This document shows, piece by piece, positions 7,242 through 15,406 of a DNA stretch of 45,583 bases (position 1 is the first letter of the stretch; every line of letters starts with the position of its first letter). Location: the NCBI GenBank assembly GCA_965368815.1, contig CBDUOH010000006.1:1-45583 (forward strand), written 5' to 3'. Source of the stretch: UBA5794 sp965368815. Lineage in GTDB: Bacteria > Actinomycetota > Acidimicrobiia > Spongiisociales > UBA5794. The notes under the pieces were generated by a model, which saw only the letters and a list, made by a program, of their open reading frames with translations, made no database searches and was not told the DNA's origin. The position numbers and the translations under genes were made by a program.

Positions 7242-8483
7242 GTGACCCGGCCCACTGCGGGGCCGTTGGCGGGATGTAAGGTCGTGGAACTGGCCCACAT
7301 CATGGCGGGCCCGGTGTGTGGGCTCATGCTGGCCGACATGGGCGCCGACGTCGTCAAGGTCGAGAAGCTGCGCGGCGACGACACTCGGCGCATGCTCCCC
7401 CCCGACATCAATGGTGAACCCGCTGCCTACATGATGGTGAACCGCAACAAACGAGGTATCGCCCTCGACCTGAAGCACCCTGAAGGCAGGGAGGCACTCC
7501 TCCGACTGCTTGACAACGCCGACGTGGTGGTCGAGAACTACCGCATGGGCACCATGGAGAAACTGGGACTGGGTTACGAGACCCTGTCGGAGCGCAACCC
7601 TGGTCTCATCTACTGTGAGATATCAGGATTCGGGCGGACCGGGCCATACGCGGAGAGGGGCGGATTCGATCTGATCGCACAAGGCATGTCAGGCCTCATG
7701 TCGATCACGGGCGAGGGTGCGGGCCGCCCGCCGGTGAAGGTGGGGGCGCCCGTCACCGACATCACCGCTGGGATACTCGGCGCCATGGGAGTGGCTGCTG
7801 CGTATGCCAACAGACTCCGGACAGGCAGGGGTCAGCGGGTCGATACCTCGTTGTTCGAAGCCGGGATCGTGCACACCTACTGGCAATCCGCGATCACGTT
7901 CGCCACGGGGGTATCCCCGGGTGCCATGGGTTCGGCACACCCGTTGAATGCGCCGTATCAAGCCTTCAGGACCTCCGATGGCTGGATCAACATCGGTGCG
8001 GCCAACCAGAAGAATTGGGAGCTTCTGCTGGCGATTCTCGGGCATGAGTCGCTTGCAGCGGATCCGCGTTTCCTCAGCAACGACATGCGCAACACCAACC
8101 GTGGGGCGTTGGAAGAGGAGTTGAACAAGATCTTCGAAACGAGACCGACCGACGATTGGTTGGCGACGCTGGATCAGGGGGGTTTGCCCGCTGGCCCCGT
8201 GCTTTCGATCTCCGAAATGCACGACGACCCCCAGGCACTCGCCCGCGAGATGATCGTCGAGACCGAGCACCCCGTTGCAGGGTCGGTCAAGACGCTTGGC
8301 CCACCGGTGAAGTTTTCTGCAACGCCGGGGAGCGTGGATCTGCCTGCCCCTCTGCTTGGTCAGCACAGTCGAGAGGTGCTCATGGAAGCCGGCTACTCGG
8401 AAGGCGAAGTGGACCAGCTGATCGCCGACGGCGTGACCGTCAGCAACGATGCGCCAACGACGGGAACGCCAGCCCCTCATTGA
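7242..8483 (+). CDS. Family III CoA-transferase (CaiB/BaiF type)
   Basis: A 413-residue protein opening PLAGCKVVELAHIMAGPVCGLMLADMGADVVKVE, the standard N terminus of family III CoA-transferases, which move CoA between carboxylic acids through an aspartyl-CoA intermediate. The catalytic Asp is in GAPVTDITAG (about residue 172). Also present are NRNKRGIALDLKHPEGR and the FGRTGPYAERGGFD loop. The length matches the family. It starts at GTG 7242, one base after the crotonase stop, so both proteins probably process the same acyl-CoA. Formyl-, succinyl- or carnitine-type donors cannot be told apart from sequence alone. Confidence 0.9.
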   Translation: MTRPTAGPLAGCKVVELAHIMAGPVCGLMLADMGADVVKVEKLRGDDTRRMLPPDINGEPAAYMMVNRNKRGIALDLKHPEGREALLRLLDNADVVVENYRMGTMEKLGLGYETLSERNPGLIYCEISGFGRTGPYAERGGFDLIAQGMSGLMSITGEGAGRPPVKVGAPVTDITAGILGAMGVAAAYANRLRTGRGQRVDTSLFEAGIVHTYWQSAITFATGVSPGAMGSAHPLNAPYQAFRTSDGWINIGAANQKNWELLLAILGHESLAADPRFLSNDMRNTNRGALEEELNKIFETRPTDDWLATLDQGGLPAGPVLSISEMHDDPQALAREMIVETEHPVAGSVKTLGPPVKFSATPGSVDLPAPLLGQHSREVLMEAGYSEGEVDQLIADGVTVSNDAPTTGTPAPH

Positions 8484-8504
8484 ACGAACCCGTGCTGAGG
8501 CACC

Positions 8505-8510
8505 TAGGGT
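8505..8510 (+). promoter_or_regulatory. -10 box (TAGGGT) of a probable leaderless start for the AlaX-like gene
   Basis: A TANNNT hexamer exactly 6 nt before the ATG at 8517, in the short gap after the CoA-transferase stop. It suggests the editing protein has its own transcript. Confidence 0.42.
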
Positions 8511-8516
8511 GGCGGT

Positions 8517-9242
8517 ATGACTGAGCGGATCTATTCGACCGATGCGTACGCCACCACCGTGGCCGCCACCGTGGTCAAGACCGACCCTGATGAGAATCGG
8601 GTGCTTCTCGACCGGACAGTGTTCTACCCGGGAGGCGGCGGCCAGCCCCACGATCTGGGGACGATCGCCATCGGGGACGACCGGTTGGCGGTCGTGAAAG
8701 TGGCGCAGGACTCCGACGGAGTCTGGCATTGGCTCGAAGGTGGACTTCCGTCGCAGGGAACCCGCGTCGATGGCACGCTCGACTGGGAGCGGCGGTATCG
8801 GCTCATGCGTACGCATACCGCACTCCATGCGTTGTGTGGCGTCATCTGGCGTCGATTCGAGAGTCCGGTCACGGGGGGCAACATGCAACCGGGGGAGGGA
8901 CGGCTCGACTTCGACATTCCCGACTGGAGTGCAGACGATCTTCCGCTGGTGGAAGCGGACCTGAATGCCGAACTCGCGCGGCGGCGCGACATCGAGGTGT
9001 CCTTCCTGCCACGCGATGCCGCCGACCAGGATCCGTCACTCATCCGGACGAAGGTGAACCTCCTGCCTCGTGACATCGAAGAGGTCCGGGTCATCGACAT
9101 CGTCGGGCTGGATCGACAGGCTGACGGAGGCACGCATGTGCGCGAGACCGGGGAGGTCGGGGCCATCACCATCCCCAAGGCTGAGAACAAGGGCCGTGGA
9201 TTCAGACGTATCCGGGTGAGGCTGACCGACTCAGCTGACTAG
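8517..9242 (+). CDS. AlaX-like alanyl-tRNA editing protein
   Basis: A 241-residue free-standing homologue of the AlaRS editing domain, which hydrolyses Ser or Gly mischarged on tRNA(Ala). The N-terminal FYPGGGGQPHDLG glycine-rich strand is characteristic. The zinc-binding motifs are H100-x3-H104 (RTHTALHAL) and DGGTH ending at His207 (QADGGTHVRETGEVG). In AlaRS the latter is CGGTH, so the metal-ligand Cys is Asp203 here, as I recall from part of the AlaX family. The stop codon shares the palindrome CTAG with the convergent flavoprotein gene (4-bp tail overlap). Confidence 0.87.
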   Translation: MTERIYSTDAYATTVAATVVKTDPDENRVLLDRTVFYPGGGGQPHDLGTIAIGDDRLAVVKVAQDSDGVWHWLEGGLPSQGTRVDGTLDWERRYRLMRTHTALHALCGVIWRRFESPVTGGNMQPGEGRLDFDIPDWSADDLPLVEADLNAELARRRDIEVSFLPRDAADQDPSLIRTKVNLLPRDIEEVRVIDIVGLDRQADGGTHVRETGEVGAITIPKAENKGRGFRRIRVRLTDSAD

Positions 9243-9922
9243 TCGAGGTCCGCCGCGGTGATCTCGACCGCTATGTCGCCGAGAGGTTTCCGGGTCAGAT
9301 CGGGGACGCGGGCGTCTTGGGCGGCATAGCCAACCGGGAAGAGGATGAATGGCCTCTCGTTGTCCGGACGTTTGAGCAACTTCTTGAGGAACAGCATCGG
9401 GCTCGGTGTGTGCGTGAGTGTTGAGAGTCCCATCCGGTGCAGCGCGTCGATGAACATGCCGCACGCTATCCCGACCGACTCCTTCACGTAGTAGTGGTGT
9501 TGTTTGGAGCCGTCGGGTCTCGTGCCATAGCGCTGCTCGAAGACGACGACGAGCCAAGGAACCGTTTCAAGGAACGGTTTGCGCCAGTCGGTCCCGAGCG
9601 GTGCCAGGTCCTCACGCCAGTGGGGCGGGAGTCGGCCGCCCTCGTAGTTCGTCTTTTCCTCCTCCTCGGCGGCAAGCCGGATTCGCCGCTTGACCTCCGG
9701 GTCGCCGACGACAACGAACGTCCACGGTTGTTTGTGGGCACCCGACGGTGCAGTGGATGCAGCCATGATGGCGAGGTCGATCATCTCGCGGGGAACCGCG
9801 CGGTCCGAGAAATCCCGGACGCTTCGCCGGCTGTCCATCTCCGCGAACACTGCCCGGGCGGTCGACTCCCGTTCCGAATCCGGAACGCTCGGTGGCAGGT
9901 AGGGGACGGTCGGGTATTCCAT
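9239..9922 (-). CDS. Iodotyrosine deiodinase-like nitroreductase-fold flavoprotein
   Basis: A 227-residue FMN protein of the nitroreductase superfamily that tracks iodotyrosine deiodinase (IYD) rather than generic nitroreductases. It has MDSRRSVRDFSDR, then TAPSGAHKQPWTFVVV, which is nearly identical to human and bacterial IYD. The residues that close over the halotyrosine zwitterion in IYD (Glu157, Tyr161, Lys182 in human) appear as Glu89, Tyr93 and Lys115 (EEEEKTNY and TDWRKPFL). THTPSP and the C-terminal PVGYAAQDARVPDLTRKPL also match. I chose the internal ATG at 9922 because known bacterial IYD proteins start near this point; an ATG at 9946 would add 8 residues. IYD reductively dehalogenates iodo- or bromotyrosine; the bacterial role is unknown. 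Confidence 0.85.
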   Translation of the reverse strand: MEYPTVPYLPPSVPDSERESTARAVFAEMDSRRSVRDFSDRAVPREMIDLAIMAASTAPSGAHKQPWTFVVVGDPEVKRRIRLAAEEEEKTNYEGGRLPPHWREDLAPLGTDWRKPFLETVPWLVVVFEQRYGTRPDGSKQHHYYVKESVGIACGMFIDALHRMGLSTLTHTPSPMLFLKKLLKRPDNERPFILFPVGYAAQDARVPDLTRKPLGDIAVEITAADLD

Positions 9923-9994
9923 GGACGCACCATACCCAGTCGGCATCAGAGGCCGGAGGGAAGGAAGCTTGCGACCCCGACGTTGTAGGGAGCA

Positions 9995-11230
9995 ATGGCA
10001 CCACCAACACGAACTCGCTGGTCACGGCACCGACTCGGGCTCATTGTGACCACCGCCATGTTCGTGGTCGCCGCGTGCGGTGACGCGACGATCGACAGCA
10101 ACGACGACGATCGGACGCCCGCACGTGCCACCAGCAGCACGCTCGTCGAGGCAGGACCCGGCCCGGCAGTGACCGCGTTTCCAGAGGGTCCGAGTGCCCT
10201 CGATTCGATCCGTGATCCCTCCTTTCCCGAACCTCTCGTCGACGTGACACAGATCATTTCAGGTGGACCACCTCCCGATGGGATCCCTCCGATCGATGAA
10301 CCGACGTTCGTGGATGTCGCCGACAACCTGGATCTGCTTCCCGCAGCGGAGGCGGTCGTGGCGCTTGAGATCGACGGTGACGCTCGTGCCTATCCGATCA
10401 GGGCCATGGTGTGGCACGAGATCGTGAACGATGTCGTCGGGGGTGTGCCCGTCACGGTTTCGTATTGTCCGCTGTGCAACTCGGCCGCCACCTACGAGCG
10501 GGTGATCGACGGCAACGTGACGACCTTCGGCACCTCGGGACGTCTCTTCGCATCCGCGCTGGTGATGTATGACAGGGCAACGGAATCGCTGTGGACCCAC
10601 TTCGACGGCAAGGCCGTCGTCGGGCTTCTCGTGGGCGAGCAACTGCGGGCGTATCCGTCGCCACTGTTGGCCTGGAGTGAGTTCATCGAGGCGTATCCGA
10701 CCGGCAAGGTGCTCGATTGGGAGGCGGCAGGATTTGCCCGGGACTACGGCAGGAACCCGTACTCGGGCTACGACACGCCCGACAATTCGCCGTTCCTGTT
10801 CCGAGGCGCCCTCGACGACCGTGCGGCGGCCATGCAGCGGGTCATCGGTATCGGAAGCTCGCCGGACGCCATTGCGTATGCACTCGAGGCAGTGAGTGGG
10901 GGAGAGGCGAACGTCACCGTTGTTCCTTCGTCGGACTTCGTGATCTTCTGGAGGGCAGGTCAGGCTTCGGCACTCGAAGACGGAGCGATCGACGGTGGCC
11001 GAGACGTGGGCTCGGTCGGCGTCTTCCGGTCACAGCTCGCGGGGGAGCGGCTGATGTTCGATGTCGACGGCGACATGTTCGTCGATACCGCCACGGGTTC
11101 GCGATGGAGTGTCACCGGCCGAGCACTGTCGGGTCCGTTGGCGGGCTCACAACTCGAACAGGTACCGCATCTCGACACGTTCTGGTTCGCGTGGTCGACC
11201 TACCAGCCGGGATCCGCCCTGATCGAGTAG
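9995..11230 (+). CDS. DUF3179-domain lipoprotein
   Basis: A 411-residue protein with a basic N terminus, a hydrophobic stretch and a lipobox ending at Cys (FVVAACG, about residue 28), so it is a probable lipoprotein on the outer face of the membrane. After a low-complexity linker, the body matches DUF3179: VALEIDGDARAYPIRAMVWHEIVND, VTVSYCPLCNSA, then FGTSGRLFASALVMYDR and LWTHFDGKAVVG. The conserved YCPLC pair and His residues suggest metal or heme-type binding, but no function is established that I know of. It is divergently oriented from the deiodinase-like gene across about 70 bp. Confidence 0.88.
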   Translation: MAPPTRTRWSRHRLGLIVTTAMFVVAACGDATIDSNDDDRTPARATSSTLVEAGPGPAVTAFPEGPSALDSIRDPSFPEPLVDVTQIISGGPPPDGIPPIDEPTFVDVADNLDLLPAAEAVVALEIDGDARAYPIRAMVWHEIVNDVVGGVPVTVSYCPLCNSAATYERVIDGNVTTFGTSGRLFASALVMYDRATESLWTHFDGKAVVGLLVGEQLRAYPSPLLAWSEFIEAYPTGKVLDWEAAGFARDYGRNPYSGYDTPDNSPFLFRGALDDRAAAMQRVIGIGSSPDAIAYALEAVSGGEANVTVVPSSDFVIFWRAGQASALEDGAIDGGRDVGSVGVFRSQLAGERLMFDVDGDMFVDTATGSRWSVTGRALSGPLAGSQLEQVPHLDTFWFAWSTYQPGSALIE

Positions 11231-11245
11231 ATCCTTGCGGGTCGT

Positions 11246-11264
11246 CGGGCGTGACTGTCGCCCG
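11246..11264. terminator. Small GC hairpin after the DUF3179 gene
   Basis: CGGGCG pairs with CGCCCG across a 7-nt loop, 15 bp past the DUF3179 stop. There is no T tract, so termination is only suggested. Confidence 0.25.
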
Positions 11265-11306
11265 GCCGGCAATAAGCTGAACCGGGTAACCCGTCGGAGT
11301 AGAAAC

Positions 11307-11531
11307 ATGAATCTCGCAGCATGGGTGCCACTTTTCGTGGTGTTCGCAGCTTTCAGTGGGTGGTGTCTGTGGCACCTTGCCCTCCATGACGTCCGCTACA
11401 TGCCCAAGTGGGCCTGGGCGCTGCTGATCGTGTTCTCGATGCCCCTCGGCGGCCTTGTGTACGTGCTGGTGTCCGTGCTTGAGGCTGGCGAGCAACGCGC
11501 CGACGCCGAGGGCCGACAGCCGCCCGCTTGA
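11307..11531 (+). CDS. Small membrane protein with PLDc_N-like domain
   Basis: A 74-residue protein with two predicted helices, about 5-25 and 34-55, separated by a short loop (HDVRYMPKWAW), and a charged C-terminal tail. The pattern of two helices with a PKWAWALLI...GGLVYVLV segment matches the PLDc_N (phospholipase D/cardiolipin synthase N-terminal) domain, which often occurs alone in Gram-positive bacteria. I start at ATG 11307 because GGAG lies 7 nt upstream and a TANNNT hexamer (TAAGCT, 11273) precedes that; the longer open frame begins with non-protein-like sequence. No catalytic HKD motif is present. Confidence 0.75.
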   Translation: MNLAAWVPLFVVFAAFSGWCLWHLALHDVRYMPKWAWALLIVFSMPLGGLVYVLVSVLEAGEQRADAEGRQPPA

Positions 11532-11553
11532 TCGGGCCCAGGCGTGATTCCCC

Positions 11554-13194
11554 ATGGCTATTGAAGTTTCGAACGCGGTCTTTCTCTATCCCGATGGCAC
11601 ATCGGTGATCGATGAGCTCTCGTTCAAGGTACCGACCGGTCAGGTATCGGCACTCGTCGGCCCGAACGGCGTCGGCAAGACGACCATCCTCAACCTCATC
11701 GCAGGGGATCTCACACTCGATGACGGCACGATCCGATCGGACACCGAGGTCGGCTACATGCGTCAGAATCCGGGGTTCGACGACGCGGCCAACGCGAAGG
11801 TCATCGATGCGTTGGCGCTGTCGCTTCCGTCGAATCTGAAGCCGGTGCATGAGAAGCTCCAGAACCTCTACGCAATGATGGCTGATGGACACGACGTGGG
11901 GCACAAGCTTGGTGACGCCCTTGAGATGTGGCAGCAGCTCGGCGGTTACCAGGAAGAAGCGTCGTGGGACCAGATCACGTCTGCGGTCCTCGGTCAGCGC
12001 CTCGGCGACGCAAGTGATCGACTCCTGCGCGAGCTCTCGGGAGGGGAGAGGAAGGCGATCATCCTGCGCGCCTATCTGCTGTCATCCGTACCGACGTTGA
12101 TCCTCGATGAGCCCGACAACTTCCTGGACCTCTTCTCGAAGAACTGGCTCGAAGACGAACTGCGCAGGACCTCCAAGACCGTCCTGATGGTGTCACACGA
12201 TCGGACCTTGTTGAGTGGGGCGGTCGACCGCATGATCGTGCTCGAGCACAACGGGAGTTGGGTGCACTCGGGAAACTATCGAACATTCCGTGCGGCTCGT
12301 CGTCGACATGTGGAACGGCTCGCGAAGGACGTGTCGCTCTGGGAGCGTGAGGAACGCCGTCTCTACCGCAACTACAAGGCATGGAAGGACCGTTCGGGTT
12401 CGAGCGAGGCGGCGGCACAGCGCGCCAGGGTCGCCGAAGCTCGCTGGCTGCGGTTCAAGGACGAAGGACCACCCGAACTCCCGCCGCCCGAGAAGGAGAT
12501 CACACCGCAGTTCCGCGGTTCTCGGGCAGGCAAGGAAGCCATTCGCATCGAGAACCTCGAGGTGCCCGATCTCATCCTCCCGTTCGATCTCAAGGTCTAT
12601 CACGGTGATCGCGTAGCGTTGCTGGGGGAGAACGGTGTCGGTAAGTCGTCACTGTTCAAGATGTTGATACAGGATCGGTTGAGTCCTGGCGCCACGGTGC
12701 GTTACGGACCGAACGCTGTCCGTGGGTACTTCTCGCAGGAGAACACCTTGCCCGACGACAGCGGTGATCTGCTGACCATCCTCGGGCGTGAGTTCCCCAA
12801 CGACCAGGTCATCAGGTCGACGCTTGGCCGTTACAGCCTGGCACGTCACGATCGCCACAAGTACACGCAATTGTCGGGCGGGCAGAAGGCCAGGGTGCAG
12901 TTGATCTTCCTCGAACGCCAGGAGCCGAATCTGCTGTTCCTCGATGAGCCGACGGACAACCTTGACCTTGAATCCATCGAGGTGATCGAACGTGTGCTCG
13001 TCGATCTCGATGCCACCCAGATCGCCATCACGCACGACCGTGAGTTCACGCGCATCTTCGATCGATGGATCGTGTTCGACAAGGACGGGCTCGTGGGCGA
13101 GGTGCTTGACCGCGACCTTGCGATCCGCATCGTGAGTGGCCGACGGTTCTCGTTGCTCGATACCGAGGGCGTCAAGATCCTCACGCGGTACTAG
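11554..13194 (+). CDS. ABC-F family ATPase
   Basis: A 546-residue soluble protein with two ATP-binding cassettes and no membrane segments, the ABC-F layout of ribosome-associated translation factors and antibiotic-protection proteins. Cassette 1 has Walker A GPNGVGKT (36-43), signature LSGGER (161-166), Walker B LILDEP (182-187) and the H-loop SHDR (214-217). Cassette 2 has GENGVGKS (358-365), LSGGQK (440-445) and FLDEPTDNLD (462-471). The charged helical linker (about 245-320), which reaches toward the peptidyl-transferase centre in this class, is moderately long. Cassette 1 has LDEPDNFLD instead of the usual LDEPTNHLD. A housekeeping or resistance role cannot be decided here. Confidence 0.9.
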   Translation: MAIEVSNAVFLYPDGTSVIDELSFKVPTGQVSALVGPNGVGKTTILNLIAGDLTLDDGTIRSDTEVGYMRQNPGFDDAANAKVIDALALSLPSNLKPVHEKLQNLYAMMADGHDVGHKLGDALEMWQQLGGYQEEASWDQITSAVLGQRLGDASDRLLRELSGGERKAIILRAYLLSSVPTLILDEPDNFLDLFSKNWLEDELRRTSKTVLMVSHDRTLLSGAVDRMIVLEHNGSWVHSGNYRTFRAARRRHVERLAKDVSLWEREERRLYRNYKAWKDRSGSSEAAAQRARVAEARWLRFKDEGPPELPPPEKEITPQFRGSRAGKEAIRIENLEVPDLILPFDLKVYHGDRVALLGENGVGKSSLFKMLIQDRLSPGATVRYGPNAVRGYFSQENTLPDDSGDLLTILGREFPNDQVIRSTLGRYSLARHDRHKYTQLSGGQKARVQLIFLERQEPNLLFLDEPTDNLDLESIEVIERVLVDLDATQIAITHDREFTRIFDRWIVFDKDGLVGEVLDRDLAIRIVSGRRFSLLDTEGVKILTRY

Positions 13195-13341
13195 AGCCGG
13201 GCAAGCTGCACGCAGGCGATCCTTCATCGTCCACTTGATACCTAGGGAAACTGGGTGTATGGTCGGGGAGTCCGCACTCGGTTCGGTGGTCCAGACCTCG
13301 GATCGGGGCGGGTTGACCGTTCGATCGCTGCGAGGGTGCGC

Positions 13342-14199
13342 ATGGACAATGCTTCCGACGTCGTCCCAGAGACCGATACATCCCGGTGGAGGTACCGGCC
13401 GTCATTCGACTCATGGTTCGATCTGGCGCGCCACGTCGTGATCGGTGGCGTTGCCGGCGTCGCAGCCGGTCTGTTGATCGGCGGTGTGGGCAGCCGGATC
13501 TTCATGCGGGTTGCAGGAGCCGCTTCGGGCGGCCGCGGCGCTCGACGGACGACCGAAGCCGGCTTCAGGGTCGGGGACATAACCATCGATGGCACTCTGG
13601 GACTCGTCATCTTCGTCGGCCTGTTTGCGGGGATCGTCGGAGCCGCACTGTATCTGGCGGCTCGTCCGTTCCTCGGCTGGGCCGGTCGCTGGCGTGGCTT
13701 GGCCTTCGGGCTGGTCCTGTTCGCCCTCACGAGCGCGACCTCGGACATCATGAATCCGGACAATCCGGATTTCATCATTCTCGGCAACCAGCCACTCGTG
13801 GTCGCCATGATCGTGGTGTTGTTCATCGCCTTCGGCGTGACGATCGACTGGCTGTTCGGGTGGTTGGACGCCCGGTTGCCCGACAGCGACGGTCACGACC
13901 GCAGGTCGGGTGCGTTGTACGTCGCAATCGCCGGTCTGGGTGCATTGCTGTCGTTCGCAACGGTGCCGTTCGTCCTGTTCCAGGGTGAAAGCGTGTGTGA
14001 CTGTGCGGCGCCGCTCGGTGCGTCCTGGTCATTCGTGGCGGTCATCGTTGCCGCGGCGATCCTGTGGGTCGGGTCCCTGATCGAAATGCGTAGGGGCTTC
14101 ATGGCTGGGGCGACAGCGCTCGGGTATGTCGGACTGGCGGGGACCCTGGGGTTCGGCTTGGTTCGTGCGGTATCGGATGCCGTCGACATCATCACCTAG
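13342..14199 (+). CDS. Polytopic membrane protein of unknown function
   Basis: A 285-residue protein with a short hydrophilic N terminus and about seven hydrophobic segments. The first (HVVIGGVAGVAAGLLIGGVG) is followed by SRIFMRVAGAASGGRG, which I recall from uncharacterised actinobacterial membrane proteins. NPDNPDF sits in an external or internal loop between helices. I start at ATG 13342, since the 29 codons upstream (from a GTG at 13255) are Arg-rich and unlike protein. No catalytic motif is recognised. It stands between the ABC-F gene and a lipoprotein gene with about 150 bp on each side. Confidence 0.7.
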   Translation: MDNASDVVPETDTSRWRYRPSFDSWFDLARHVVIGGVAGVAAGLLIGGVGSRIFMRVAGAASGGRGARRTTEAGFRVGDITIDGTLGLVIFVGLFAGIVGAALYLAARPFLGWAGRWRGLAFGLVLFALTSATSDIMNPDNPDFIILGNQPLVVAMIVVLFIAFGVTIDWLFGWLDARLPDSDGHDRRSGALYVAIAGLGALLSFATVPFVLFQGESVCDCAAPLGASWSFVAVIVAAAILWVGSLIEMRRGFMAGATALGYVGLAGTLGFGLVRAVSDAVDIIT

Positions 14200-14236
14200 G
14201 TGTCCTGTCGGGCCATGGACCGAGTGCCCATAATCC

Positions 14237-14250
14237 ATGTTATGTAACAT
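14237..14250. promoter_or_regulatory. AT-rich perfect palindrome, candidate operator
   Basis: ATGTTA-TG-TAACAT is a perfect 6+2+6 inverted repeat in otherwise GC-rich DNA, about 100 bp upstream of the lipoprotein start at 14350 and 37 bp after the membrane-protein stop. The symmetry and base composition suit a dimeric regulator; no cognate regulator is adjacent. Confidence 0.4.
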
Positions 14251-14336
14251 TGGCCCTCACGTATGGTGTGGGACGCAGTGTGGACACGGAGCGGTTTCCT
14301 CCCCCGACATCACGAACGCTGTCAGAGACGCTGCTC

Positions 14337-14342
14337 TACACT
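14337..14342 (+). promoter_or_regulatory. -10 box (TACACT) for the Thr-rich lipoprotein gene
   Basis: A TANNNT hexamer 7 nt before the ATG at 14350, which supports this start over an upstream GTG at 14263 in the same frame. The expected mRNA is leaderless or nearly so. Confidence 0.42.
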
Positions 14343-14349
14343 CCGCGAC

Positions 14350-15024
14350 ATGAGGGTGCGCTCCGTACTTGCTGTTCTCGCCGTCGTGGCGGCTGGCTGT
14401 GGTTCCCAGGGCTCAGATTCGACTGTTTCGACGACGATGCAACCTGTCACGACCGCCGCAACCACGCTCGTTCCGTCGCCGACAGTCGTCCCGACCACCA
14501 CGATATTGGCAACGACGACGACCACGACGGTGCCAGCATCGACCACGACAGCTCCGCCCGATGTGCCGTTTTCCGTGTCGACCAACGGCGTCTTTCCTGA
14601 TCCTCTTCCCGATTCCGGCGGGGCACACGGTTCGGGGTGCGTGGCTGGGGGCGACGCGCTCCCCGATGGCGTCTGGTTCGGCTTCGCACAGACGCTCGTC
14701 GCAGGCTCGATCGGGTTCGATCTCGCCTGCTTCTTCACGGGTGAGGCTGCCCAGTCCGCCCGTGCACAGGACGGGGAAACGGAAGAGCTCGACTATTACA
14801 TCCGCAACAACAGCGGACAGGTTCGCTCGGTGGTCCTTGACCAGGGCGGAGCGGCCTACTGGCTCGATGCGACAGGCGATCTCACGCCACAACAGATCCC
14901 GATGACCGACTGGCCATCGTCGTCGGGCACCTCCTATCAGGAGTGCCCCGGTGCTGGTTGTGCCGTGTGGCTGTTCGTCAACGATGGAATCGTCACGGAA
15001 CTCCTCGAGCAGTACCTGCCCTAG
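14350..15024 (+). CDS. Secreted lipoprotein with Thr-rich linker
   Basis: A 224-residue protein. The N terminus MRVRSVLAVLAVVAAGCGSQ is a lipoprotein signal with the lipobox ending at Cys17. Residues about 24-70 form a Thr/Pro-rich spacer (runs of T encoded by ACG/ACC repeats near 14510-14540), typical of wall-spanning linkers. The globular C-terminal part has several Cys (GSGCVAGG, DLACFF, QECPGAGCAVW) that could form disulfides outside the cell. No family is recognised. The convergent TfoX-like gene ends 19 bp downstream. Confidence 0.75.
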   Translation: MRVRSVLAVLAVVAAGCGSQGSDSTVSTTMQPVTTAATTLVPSPTVVPTTTILATTTTTTVPASTTTAPPDVPFSVSTNGVFPDPLPDSGGAHGSGCVAGGDALPDGVWFGFAQTLVAGSIGFDLACFFTGEAAQSARAQDGETEELDYYIRNNSGQVRSVVLDQGGAAYWLDATGDLTPQQIPMTDWPSSSGTSYQECPGAGCAVWLFVNDGIVTELLEQYLP

Positions 15025-15043
15025 TTCCCGACCGCGCCCTCCC

Positions 15044-15406
15044 CTAGTTCGACTTCTTCGTCGGTTTCGGTTCGAGCGTCGCAATCCATGAGCGACTCCG
15101 TGTCAGCCAGGTGGTGGCCTCGGCCAGGTCGTCACACACCGTTTCTGGCAGCGCGACGTAGCCCCGCATCACACTGCCGTACTGGATCACCGGGTCATCC
15201 GGATAGCGCAGCGCCCATGCTTCCCTGTCGGCGGGCGACAACCGGATCGCGATGGTTCCCGCCGCGTCGAGGAAGCTGAACATGTGTCCGTTGAGCGATG
15301 TGTACGGGTTCTTGGCGCCTTTCCGCTCCAGATCTCCGACCGCAGCGACGATCCGCTCGTACCGTGCGAGGGCTGCAGGTGGACCCGGATACGTCGCCTT
15401 CCCCAT
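15044..15406 (-). CDS. TfoX N-terminal-like small protein
   Basis: A 120-residue protein whose ATG overlaps the stop of the M24 peptidase gene by one base (TGATG), so the two are translationally coupled. The segment RYERIVAAVGDLERKGAKNPYTSLNGHMFSFLDAAGTIAIRLS, then YGSVMRGYVALPETV and a final Trp-containing helix, resembles the TfoX N-terminal fold found alone in many bacteria. The frame is open further upstream to 16024, but that portion is antisense-like over the peptidase gene. The function of these stand-alone proteins is unknown; a link to the upstream peptidase and RimK genes is inferred from the coupling only. Confidence 0.6.
   Translation of the reverse strand: MGKATYPGPPAALARYERIVAAVGDLERKGAKNPYTSLNGHMFSFLDAAGTIAIRLSPADREAWALRYPDDPVIQYGSVMRGYVALPETVCDDLAEATTWLTRSRSWIATLEPKPTKKSN

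Noticed and set aside
6086..7411. Minus-strand frame of 441 codons spanning the divergent promoter and the crotonase gene
   Set aside because: It crosses two opposite, well-supported genes and lacks family motifs.
14505..14560. ACG/ACC-rich tract suspected as a microsatellite
   Set aside because: It encodes the Thr-rich linker of the lipoprotein and is explained by protein composition; no perfect repeat array extends outside the gene.
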